Shown here one piece after another: positions 14,825 through 21,550 of a DNA stretch of 49,298 bases (its first letter is position 1; the number at the start of each line of letters is the position of its first letter). The notes under the pieces were generated by a model. That model did no database searches. It was not told where the DNA came from and was given only the letters and a program-made list of their open reading frames with translations. This stretch comes from JAGLWW01 sp964640225. Its GTDB lineage: Archaea > Aenigmatarchaeota > Aenigmatarchaeia > PWEA01 > JAGHBM01. Where the stretch lies: assembly GCA_964640225.1 (NCBI GenBank), contig CAZXFI010000007.1:1-49298 (forward strand), read 5' to 3'. The position numbers and the translations under genes were made by a program.

Positions 14825-15883
14825 ATGATTTTTGTAACCTACTGCGTGGCGGGCGTGTTTGCCCTCAGCCGTGAGAAGGAAATTGTGGAACATTCACTGT
14901 TCCCGAAAGAACCCGGAAAGATAGCGGAAAAGATGGATATGCTGGAAAGGGGTGAAACCACGGAAGAGCTTGAAGAGGTTCTTGAAAAAATCAAGGACAA
15001 AGATATCGTTACGGACATAAAATTCATAAAGGAAGGCTTTAACGTGGAGTACAGGGAAAAAATTTCCGCCTCCGATTATCTACGTGAAAACCTCAGGGAA
15101 ATATCCGTGAAAACCGGGTTCGTCAGCAAACCCGCTGAGATAACACGGTTGATTTCCGAAATACAGCTCCTTAAGACAAAAAGGAAGATCAAGTCGGGCG
15201 AAAAAAAGGACAGGATAGCAATGCACGCCGCATCCTCCGTGGAGGATTTGGTGGACATAACCAACAGGCTTTCCGAGAGGCTGCATGAATGGTACGGCCT
15301 TTACTACCCGGAGCTGGAAGGAATGGTAAAGGACAACCGGGCCTACGCGGAGCTGCTTTCCAGGAATCCGATAAGGGAGGAAACAAAGGGCTTCTCCGAA
15401 ACCATAGGAATGGATTTGGACGAAAAAGACCTGGAGATTATCAGGGTTTTCTCTGAAAATACCACGAAAACTTTTGAGCTCAAGGAAGAGGTGGAGAAGT
15501 ATCTGAAAAAAGTAATGCCCGAGGTGGCTCCCAACATAACCTCCGTGGCCGGGCCGCTCCTTGCGGCAAAGCTGATGGTTCTGGCGGGCGGCCTGAATAA
15601 CCTGGCCAAGCTTCCGTCCTCAACAATACAGCTGCTTGGCGCGGAAAAAGCGCTTTTCAGGTTTATGAAGAACAAGAAAAAATCGGCCCCTCCAAAGTAC
15701 GGAATTATATTCCTTCATCCCGAAGTAACCAACGCCCCGGACGGCCTGAAGGGAAAGGTTGCCAGGGCGGTCGCGAGCGAGCTTTCCATGGCGGCCAAGA
15801 CTGATTTCTACACCCAGGAAGACAAGTCCCGGAAGTACAAGAAAAAATTGGACAAAAGAATAAGGGAAATATTCAAGAAATAA
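14825..15883 (+). CDS. nop5: Nop5 (Nop56/58) box C/D sRNP scaffold protein
   Basis: This 352-residue protein bridges L7Ae-bound box C/D RNA and fibrillarin. The N-terminal domain (about 1-110) would bind fibrillarin. A coiled coil follows (about 120-215), then the NOP domain with VAPNITSVAGPLLAAKLMVLAGGLNNLAKLPSS (about 237-269), the signature GxxxAxxL and the PSSTIQLLGAEKALF segment (about 267-281). A lysine-rich tail ends the protein. This length and order match archaeal Nop5. The 3' end overlaps the convergent isopentenyl phosphate kinase gene by 11 bases. Confidence 0.96.
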   Translation: MIFVTYCVAGVFALSREKEIVEHSLFPKEPGKIAEKMDMLERGETTEELEEVLEKIKDKDIVTDIKFIKEGFNVEYREKISASDYLRENLREISVKTGFVSKPAEITRLISEIQLLKTKRKIKSGEKKDRIAMHAASSVEDLVDITNRLSERLHEWYGLYYPELEGMVKDNRAYAELLSRNPIREETKGFSETIGMDLDEKDLEIIRVFSENTTKTFELKEEVEKYLKKVMPEVAPNITSVAGPLLAAKLMVLAGGLNNLAKLPSSTIQLLGAEKALFRFMKNKKKSAPPKYGIIFLHPEVTNAPDGLKGKVARAVASELSMAAKTDFYTQEDKSRKYKKKLDKRIREIFKK

Positions 15884-16664
15884 CAAGCACGGTGCCTGTT
15901 TTTTCTCCCAGCAGGGCCTTTTCCGTCAATCCCTCCGTTTCCGCGTTGTATATAACGCACTCGGTGCCCCTTAAGCTCTCCACCAATTTCCTTACCTTCT
16001 CCTTCATGCCTCCCGTCACGTCCGTTTTGGACGAGCCGGAAAGGCCTTCCATGACCTTTTTGTAGTTTTCGCTGTTTATTTCCTGTATAAGCCTGGCCCC
16101 GGGAAATTTTTTAGGGTCCCTGTCGTAAATACCGTCCGTGTCCGAGCCCATCAGGATGCGCGGGGCTCCAAGCCGGACGGCCAGGTAAGGAACTATGTCG
16201 TCCCCCGAAATTACGGAACACCCGCGCCTGGTGTCCAGAACCATGTCCCCGTAAAGAAGGGGGATTATGTCCAGTTCCAGTAGCCCCTTTATAATGGCCG
16301 TGTCAAACCTGGAGATTTTCCGGTCTTCCTGTGTCACGAAAGAAGCCGGGTGGACAGGAAGGGCAACCAGGCCTTTTTCGTTAAGGCAGTCCCATAGAAT
16401 CCTGTTCAGGTCCTCCACGTGCTTGTGGACCATGGTAAAGCCCAGTCTGGTTTTTTCGTTCTTTATTCCCTCCTCAAGCCCGTACTCCCTGACCGGGGCG
16501 TGGCCGAAGCTTCCGGCCCCGTTGACAAGAACCAGCCGGAATTTTTTCCTGTTTCTGGCGGAGGCTATCTCCCCAGCGAGCCTTTTTATTGAATCAAGGC
16601 GGGCCGTGGTGTGCTCGGATTTCTCGGTTATCACGCTTCCGCCAAGCTTTAGAATCTGGAGCAT
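15873..16664 (-). CDS. Isopentenyl phosphate kinase
   Basis: This 263-residue amino-acid-kinase-fold enzyme phosphorylates isopentenyl phosphate to IPP in the archaeal mevalonate route, feeding ether-lipid synthesis. It shows LQILKLGGSVITEK (about 2-15), LVNGAGSFGH (about 47-56), the typical KTRLGF-MVHKHVEDLN region, PLLYGDMVLD (about 134-143), CSVISGDDI (about 147-155) and MGSDTDGIYDRDP (about 168-180), with the active-site His in GSFGH. I rejected an upstream extension to 16850 because it runs through tRNA-Leu. The ATG at 16664 lies 35 bases behind the tRNA-Leu CCA end. Confidence 0.94.
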   Translation of the reverse strand: MLQILKLGGSVITEKSEHTTARLDSIKRLAGEIASARNRKKFRLVLVNGAGSFGHAPVREYGLEEGIKNEKTRLGFTMVHKHVEDLNRILWDCLNEKGLVALPVHPASFVTQEDRKISRFDTAIIKGLLELDIIPLLYGDMVLDTRRGCSVISGDDIVPYLAVRLGAPRILMGSDTDGIYDRDPKKFPGARLIQEINSENYKKVMEGLSGSSKTDVTGGMKEKVRKLVESLRGTECVIYNAETEGLTEKALLGEKTGTVLVIS

Positions 16665-16699
16665 TTTAAAAACCTCGTTTATCCTTTCAAAAGAGGAAA

Positions 16700-16946
16700 T
16701 GGTGCGGAGGGCCGGAACTTCGTTCCAAAAATACAAAACCTTTTTTTGAAAAAGGATTTGTTTTCGAACCGACGAACACACTAAGTGACTGGATTTCTCA
16801 TGCTTTTTTTTCAACGCCCGCGAAGCGGGCTCAACACTCAAGAATACCATGGTTTTGATAAAACTTTTTTAAAAAGTTTTCTTGAGTCCAGCGCCTCTAG
16901 CCACCTTAGTATTGACCACTTGGCTATGGAGGAAAACTACCTCCGC
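16700..16946 (-). tRNA. tRNA-Leu (CAA) with two introns and two short insertions
   Basis: Acceptor GCGGAGG (16940-16946) pairs with CCTCCGC, A73 is at 16703 and CCA at 16700-16702. The anticodon arm CTGGA-CTCAAGA-TCCAG gives CAA, and a long variable arm follows as expected for leucine. An 86-base intron (16795-16880) sits at 37/38. It contains CTTGAG, complementary to the anticodon loop CTCAAG. A 46-base T-loop intron (16718-16763) follows TTCGA. Two further insertions of about 13 and 15 nt are needed near position 9 and in the D loop. A second GCGGAG at 16954-16959 is an alternative 5' end, with an acceptor-arm insertion instead. The T-loop intron shares CAAATCCTTTTTCAAAAAAA with that of tRNA-Met. 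Confidence 0.88.
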
Positions 16947-16997
16947 CTGGGTTCTCCGCATATCTAATAGTAATAGGATTTAAAAATAAATAAGTTG

Positions 16998-17555
16998 CTA
17001 CTCTATCTTCGTGAGCTCCCTTTTCAGGTGCCTCAGCTCCTCGCCGAGGTCAAGAATCTGCTCCTCAACGCCCCTCTCTTCCCTGCTCTTCTCGGACTCC
17101 GTGAGGTCGGGCCTTTCCGGCTTGACGAAGATTTCATCCATGGATATCAGGCTGTCCGTTAGAGAGGAAACCGTGTTCTTTATTCTGGAGAATATGTCCG
17201 ACTTTAGCTCGTCAACTTCCGCGTGGAAAGAAATAAGCCTCGTGAGAGTCTGGAGCGTGTTCTTCAGTTCCTGCAGCTTTTCCAAAACATCTTCGTACTT
17301 CTCTATTTTTATGAACAGCGGCGCAGAAGGTTCCGGCGCCTCTTCCTGCATCTGGGTTATTTTTGGCGCAGGTTTTGTTATAGGCTTTGGTATCGGCTTC
17401 TCTGCAGGGGTTTGAGGTAGCTGTTCCGGCTCCGGTTCTGTTGGCGGAGAATTTTCCAGTCCGGGAGGCGGTGGCAGGGCCTGCTTTCCTTCTACCCTGT
17501 TTTTTATGCCTTCCAGCTCCCTCTTCCTTCTTTCATTTTTTTTCCAGAAAGCCAT
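16998..17555 (-). CDS. Hypothetical protein with proline-rich linker and coiled coil
   Basis: I do not recognise a named family for this 185-residue protein. It has a basic N terminus (AFWKKNERRKRELEG), a proline-rich disordered stretch (about 28-78), a conserved-looking helical core starting PLFIKIEKYEDVLEKLQELK (about 79-98), and a C-terminal coiled coil (about 150-185). There is no signal peptide or membrane helix. A scaffold or partner-binding role is a guess. It lies between tRNA-Gly (upstream) and tRNA-Leu (downstream) on the same strand. Confidence 0.75.
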   Translation of the reverse strand: MAFWKKNERRKRELEGIKNRVEGKQALPPPPGLENSPPTEPEPEQLPQTPAEKPIPKPITKPAPKITQMQEEAPEPSAPLFIKIEKYEDVLEKLQELKNTLQTLTRLISFHAEVDELKSDIFSRIKNTVSSLTDSLISMDEIFVKPERPDLTESEKSREERGVEEQILDLGEELRHLKRELTKIE

Positions 17556-17668
17556 TTGTAATCACAATAATATTTATGATGGATTATATAAAAGTTTTGT
17601 TTTATAAAATACGGCACCCAGAGGCGCTCTCCTGCGCGTGCGGAAGAAACGGGTTTAAAAAGTTTTGT

Positions 17669-17897
17669 TGGTGCGCCTGACGGGATTTTCATTCCATTTC
17701 TTGGAAAATGCGAAGCATTTTCAATTCTTTCCCTTGAGGCTTTCTTTTGAAGAAAGGCTCAATCGAACCCGTGCCACAAGCTGCATCCGAGCCGTCTTTT
17801 CCGCGAGCGCTTTTTCTAAAAGGGCTCTTGGGAAGCTTGGGTCCTTTGGAGAGGGCCCGGGACGGAACCCGGGCCCCTGCCTCTAGACCACAGGCGC
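17669..17897 (-). tRNA. tRNA-Gly (CCC) with three introns
   Basis: Acceptor GCGCCTG (17891-17897) pairs with CAGGCGC, A73 is at 17672 and CCA at 17669-17671. The anticodon arm is CAAGC-TTCCCAA-GCTTG, giving CCC. Intron 1 (about 17847-17879) is in the D loop between AGAGG and GGAC and holds a nine-pair GC hairpin (GGGCCCGGG with CCCGGGCCC). Intron 2 (17783-17828) is at 37/38. Intron 3 (17687-17762) follows TTCGA in the T loop. It begins with TTGAGCCTTTCTTCAAAAG and ends with TGGAATGAAA, the same border as in tRNA-Thr. The tRNA begins two bases after the stop codon of the gene upstream, so it is probably cut from an mRNA. Confidence 0.94.
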
Positions 17898-17899
17898 AT

Positions 17900-18289
17900 T
17901 TAAAGGGGCTCTACTCTTTTGTACTCGCCCTCGTCTTCCACGTTAACTTCCACCTCATCCGTTTCCTTGTTTTCCTTCAGGTATTTTTCTCTTTTTTTGA
18001 GGCTCTTGAAGTTCAAAACCTCTATTCCAAAAAAATCATGAAGCTCCTTTAAAGTCTCCTCATTAAGGCAGTACGAGTCAAACACAAGAACGTGACTGAA
18101 CTTGCCTTCCTTTATCACGTCAAAACCGTCCCCGTGTTTTTCCACTACTCGGGAGCCTGCATCCTCCACGAGCTTTTCCTCCTCGGAATAATGGCCAGAG
18201 AAGTTCCACCTGCATTTCACGTATTCTGTCATTTCCTTGATTTGCTTTTGCGGAAGGCCCTTTGCAAACACAGCCACCCTCATTTTCAT
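17900..18289 (-). CDS. Hypothetical protein, 129 residues
   Basis: I do not recognise this protein. It begins MKMRVAVFAKGLPQKQIKEM and continues with alternating strands and helices (SHVLVFDSYCLNEETLKELH, about 74-93), ending in an acidic, charged tail. The start at 18289 overlaps the stop of the upstream gene as TGATG, and ATG at 18283 is an alternative. An N-terminal extension to 18421 is rejected because it only overlaps the neighbour out of frame. The stop is two bases before tRNA-Gly, so protein and tRNA probably share a transcript. Confidence 0.7.
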   Translation of the reverse strand: MKMRVAVFAKGLPQKQIKEMTEYVKCRWNFSGHYSEEEKLVEDAGSRVVEKHGDGFDVIKEGKFSHVLVFDSYCLNEETLKELHDFFGIEVLNFKSLKKREKYLKENKETDEVEVNVEDEGEYKRVEPL

Positions 18290-18582
18290 CAACCGAATAT
18301 GCCCCCGAATCCTTCCAGCGCCGAATCCTCCATTTCCTTCATCTTCTTTATAACGGTTTCCTTCTCTTCCCCTTCCAACTCTTCGGCCGTTTCCTTCAGA
18401 AGCTCGCTTGCCTTGCCGCACGCCTCCTCCGAGCCTTCTATTAGGAGGAAACTGCCCTCTTTTTCCAAACCAAGAGACTTGTTGTCCCTGAAGGTTATGC
18501 TCTGCCTTACTATGGGTTCTTCCGTGGTTATGTCCTTTGCCTTGTTGAGATTATCCTTTTCAATGAAAAATATCACCTGCAT
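18289..18582 (-). CDS. Hypothetical protein, 97 residues
   Basis: I do not recognise this small acidic protein. It starts MQVIFFIEKDNLNKAKDI and has the predicted order strand-helix-strand-helix, with IVRQSITFRDNKSLGLEK (about 24-41) and SFLLIEGSEEACGKASELLK (about 44-63), then a helical, glutamate-rich end. That layout resembles small RNA- or ligand-binding folds, but no motif fixes it. It lies 53 bases after tRNA-Thr and is coupled by TGATG to the next gene. Confidence 0.7.
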   Translation of the reverse strand: MQVIFFIEKDNLNKAKDITTEEPIVRQSITFRDNKSLGLEKEGSFLLIEGSEEACGKASELLKETAEELEGEEKETVIKKMKEMEDSALEGFGGIFG

Positions 18583-18635
18583 TTTTTCACCTCTCTGTCT
18601 TTAGAATTTACTGCAAATATTTATAAATCTGTTTA

Positions 18636-18870
18636 TGGAGCCCCGGGAGGGAGTTTCATTCCACCTTTTGGCAAATGCGGAGCATTTGCAAGTTTTGGAA
18701 ATACAAGAACCTTTTTCTAAAAGGTTTTTGTCTTTGAACCCCCGACCTGTGCTTTACGAGAGCACCGCTCTCCGCCGAGCCTTTCCGTTTTCACCGATTG
18801 CCCCAAAGTTTTCTTTCCCTTAAGGCTTTCTTTTGTGAAAAGAAAGGCTTACCGGCTGAGCTACCGAGGC
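18636..18870 (-). tRNA. tRNA-Thr (CGT) with D-loop and T-loop introns
   Basis: Acceptor GCCTCGG (18864-18870) pairs with CCGGGGC, the discriminator is U73 (18639), usual for archaeal Thr, and CCA is at 18636-18638. The anticodon arm GTGCT-CTCGTAA-AGCAC gives CGT without an intron. The D arm GCTC-AGCCGGTA-GAGC is split by about 79 bases (18771-18849). That insertion matches the tRNA-Met D-arm intron along its length: AGCCTTTCTTTTCACAAAAG, then AGGGAAAGAAAACTTTG, then GTGAAAACGG. The T arm GGGGG-TTCAA-CT-CCCTC is split by 80 bases (18654-18733) ending in TGGAATGAAA. Confidence 0.95.
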
Positions 18871-18941
18871 ATTTTTTAAGGGCTTGAGTCCTTAAGCCAT
18901 GACTATATTAATTAGGTAATTTTATATATTATTGTGGTTTT

Positions 18942-19982
18942 ATGCCCAAGTTAAAGGAAACCATGGTTTATGACAAAAAGAAAGGCAGCGTAAAATGTGG
19001 CATATGCGGCCAGAGATGCGAGCTAAGCGACGGGCAAAGGGGACTATGTAAAGTCAGGAAAAACGTAAACGGAACCCTGTATTCCCTTGTTTACGGAAAG
19101 GCCATAGACATTGCCTTAGACCCCATAGAAAAGAAACCATTCTTTCACTTCGCGCCTGGCAGCAGGGCGCTCTCCGTGGCCACCATGGGCTGCAACCTGG
19201 GATGCCTGTTCTGCCAGAACTGGAGCATATCGCAGGATTTTGATGAGATAGAGGGCCAGCCCTACTCGCCGAAGGACCTGGTGAAAAAGGCGAAGAACTG
19301 GAAATGCAAGGGCATTGCTTATACCTACACGGAGCCGGCCGTGTTTTATGAGTATGTTTATGACACCGCAAGAGAGACGGACACAACCCTATACAATGTC
19401 TTGGTGACAAACGGGTATTTCACACCGGAATCTCTGGAAAAAATATCAAGGCACATTGAAGCCGCAAATGTTGACCTCAAGGGCGGCTACTCCTTCTATA
19501 AGAAATACTGCCTAGGCAAACAGGGAGACGGGCCCGTGAAGGAGACCCTTAAAATTCTCAAAGAAAAGAAAATCTGGACGGAAATAACGACCCTTCTTAT
19601 CCCGGGGCTCAACGATGACGAGGCAAGGATAAAGACAATGTGCAGGTGGATTCTGGACAACCTGGGAGACGTGCCCCTTCATTTTTCCAGGTTTTACCCA
19701 AACTACAAAATGGCGGACAGGAAGCCGACTCCCGTGGAAACCCTTGAAAAAGCGTGGGATATAGCCAAAAAGGAGGGCCTGAATTACGTTTACGTGGGCA
19801 ACGTGCCCGGGCACGAGCATGAGAACACTTTCTGCCATGGGTGCGGGAACGCGGCCATAAAAAGGTCCGGATTCGCGCTGGAGGAATTCAACCTTGACAA
19901 GAATTTCAGATGCGTAAAATGCGGCGAAAAAGTCCCTGTTGCGGGAAAAAACTGGATTGACACCAGACTTTTCAGGAAATAA
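18942..19982 (+). CDS. AmrS-type radical SAM enzyme (AmmeMemoRadiSam family)
   Basis: This 346-residue protein has the radical SAM cluster motif in MGCNLGCLFCQNWSISQDF (CxxxCxxC, about 83-101). Before it are the N-terminal cysteines of the AmrS group (CGICGQRCELSDGQRGLCKV, about 24-43), then AYTYTEPAVFYEY (about 126-138), NVDLKGGYSFYKKYC (about 175-189) and a C-terminal four-cysteine region (CHGCG, CVKCG). The group is related to pyruvate formate-lyase activase and is often next to AMMECR1 and Memo genes. Neither partner is in this window. The natural substrate is not known to me. The ATG lies about 25 bases after a TATA-like TTTTATATATT. Confidence 0.92.
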   Translation: MPKLKETMVYDKKKGSVKCGICGQRCELSDGQRGLCKVRKNVNGTLYSLVYGKAIDIALDPIEKKPFFHFAPGSRALSVATMGCNLGCLFCQNWSISQDFDEIEGQPYSPKDLVKKAKNWKCKGIAYTYTEPAVFYEYVYDTARETDTTLYNVLVTNGYFTPESLEKISRHIEAANVDLKGGYSFYKKYCLGKQGDGPVKETLKILKEKKIWTEITTLLIPGLNDDEARIKTMCRWILDNLGDVPLHFSRFYPNYKMADRKPTPVETLEKAWDIAKKEGLNYVYVGNVPGHEHENTFCHGCGNAAIKRSGFALEEFNLDKNFRCVKCGEKVPVAGKNWIDTRLFRK

Positions 19983-20010
19983 TTTATTATTAATCCGCCT
20001 AATTGTTAAC

Positions 20011-20907
20011 ATGAAAAAGATTCTGTCGCTCGTGGTTGTGCTTCTGGCAATGCCCATGGTTTCAGCCACGCCTCTTGAATACTACGAGACTGTTATAAAT
20101 CTGGATTCTGAAAACGCCCAGTTCACGTTCATATTCCTTTTTGAAGAGGCTCCTGACGGGATGCTTGAATACGCTTTACCTTTTTCAATAGAGGATTTTA
20201 ACACCAGCGCAAACTTCGGAAACTACACCTGCACGTCTTCCGGCGAGCAATGGGGCACACTGATAAAGTGCGATTTTTCGGAGGTAACCAGCGGAGGCAG
20301 GGCCCTGAACATAAAATTCAACACAACTGAAACAACCAGGGAAATGGAAAAGAGAGTACACTTCAACGCAAACATCAAGACCCCCCAGGAAGTTGAAAAA
20401 ATGGTCCTGAAGGCGGTTCTCCAGAAAGGCTACGTCCTGATAGAGGAGCCCCAGGGACCCACCACTATGGTGCCCTATTCCCCCTCTGACGGCGTCCAGG
20501 GGTCCGATGGAAGGAGGATATTCGTTGAGTGGAGCAGGGAAAACGTGAAAAAAGGCGAGGGAATTGACGTCTCGCTTACGTACGAAAGGATAGCACCGCA
20601 GGTTTCCGGAAACCAGAACATGATATTCCTTTTCATAGGAATCCTTATACTTCTTATAATATTCCTGCTCCTGGGACTGAGAAACAGGAGCGCGAAAGAG
20701 ATGGATATGAGCATCCTCAAGGATGACGAGAAAAGAGTGATGGAAATACTAAAGGAAAGGGGAGGAATGTGCAAGCAGAGAGTAATAGTGAGGGAAACCG
20801 ATTTCAGCAAGGCAAAGGTCAGCAGGCTTATAAAGGACCTTGAGGAAAGGAAGCTCATAAGAACGGAAAAAGAGGGAAGGACAAACAGAATTTACGTCAA
20901 TCCGTAA
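20011..20907 (+). CDS. Membrane-anchored winged-helix protein
   Basis: This 298-residue protein has a signal peptide (MKKILSLVVVLLAMPMVSA), an extracellular beta-rich domain of about 185 residues with NxT/S sites, one transmembrane helix (IFLFIGILILLIIFLLLGL, about 206-224) and a cytoplasmic winged-helix domain with KDDEKRVMEILKERGGMCKQ (about 235-254) and ETDFSKAKVSRLIKDLEERK (about 260-279). This layout is common in archaeal one-component sensors that carry a surface signal to DNA, so a regulatory role is likely. The 5' extension to 19939 was rejected because MKKI starts a clean signal peptide. Confidence 0.85.
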   Translation: MKKILSLVVVLLAMPMVSATPLEYYETVINLDSENAQFTFIFLFEEAPDGMLEYALPFSIEDFNTSANFGNYTCTSSGEQWGTLIKCDFSEVTSGGRALNIKFNTTETTREMEKRVHFNANIKTPQEVEKMVLKAVLQKGYVLIEEPQGPTTMVPYSPSDGVQGSDGRRIFVEWSRENVKKGEGIDVSLTYERIAPQVSGNQNMIFLFIGILILLIIFLLLGLRNRSAKEMDMSILKDDEKRVMEILKERGGMCKQRVIVRETDFSKAKVSRLIKDLEERKLIRTEKEGRTNRIYVNP

Positions 20908-21550
20908 TCAGTTCTTCCAGGTCTTCCCTGCTTACAAAACCCTCGTGGAGCTCCCCGTTGATTATCAGAGAGGGAAGCTCCTTCACTCCGTAGGATTTCA
21001 TTGTTATTTCTATGGAATTTAGCTCCACGTCGGCGTCAAGCGCAAATATCATCAGGTTGCTTTTGTGCTTGTTTTTCATGTAGTCCAAGACTATGCCCTG
21101 GTCACTGCACAGGTTGCAGTTTTTGTTGGAGTAAAAATAGATGACCGTGGTAACGTTTGTATCGCAACTTGACTTCAGCTTCTCCAGATAAAGCCAGTAT
21201 TTTATGAGATTTATCGTGTAGTCTATCTTTGTGGCCGAATAATCGGTTTCCTCAAATTTTTTCGTTTCCTCGTAGAATGTGACCCGCCTTGCCAGCTCGT
21301 TTATCTGGGGTATCATCTCCTCCACCTCGTAGGCCATTATGTCGCAGGTCTTGTTGGGCAGGTAATCGGCAAGCAGAAGGTTCAGCTCCTGCTCCGTCCT
21401 TTTTTTCTCCAAGTCGGAGACCATGTCCTGAAGCTCGCCGACCTTGAGCTTGCTAAGAAATATCCCGAAGTATATCCCGCTGGTGAAGACTATTATTGTT
21501 ATGAAAAGCGTTGCCAGGTAGAAGCCCCAGGAAATCTTCTTCTTTACCAT
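20897..21550 (-). CDS. Membrane-anchored thioredoxin-fold protein
   Basis: This 217-residue protein has one N-terminal membrane helix (about 8-30), a coiled-coil segment (about 36-55), and a C-terminal thioredoxin-like domain with VIYFYSNKNCNLCSDQG (CxxC as CNLC, about 140-156) and GVKELPSLIINGELHEGF (cis-proline region, about 188-205). It would act outside the membrane on disulfides of secreted proteins. Its start overlaps the stop of the upstream GT2 gene. It also overlaps the convergent winged-helix gene by 11 bases. Confidence 0.82.
   Translation of the reverse strand: MVKKKISWGFYLATLFITIIVFTSGIYFGIFLSKLKVGELQDMVSDLEKKRTEQELNLLLADYLPNKTCDIMAYEVEEMIPQINELARRVTFYEETKKFEETDYSATKIDYTINLIKYWLYLEKLKSSCDTNVTTVIYFYSNKNCNLCSDQGIVLDYMKNKHKSNLMIFALDADVELNSIEITMKSYGVKELPSLIINGELHEGFVSREDLEELITD

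Noticed and set aside
15873..16850. Long form of isopentenyl phosphate kinase starting at 16850
   Set aside because: The extra 62 codons cross the tRNA-Leu gene; MLQILKLGG is the family's normal start.
17747..18604. Plus-strand frames opposite the two small hypothetical genes
   Set aside because: The minus-strand frames have coupled starts (TGATG), plausible composition and ribosome sites; the plus-strand ones do not.
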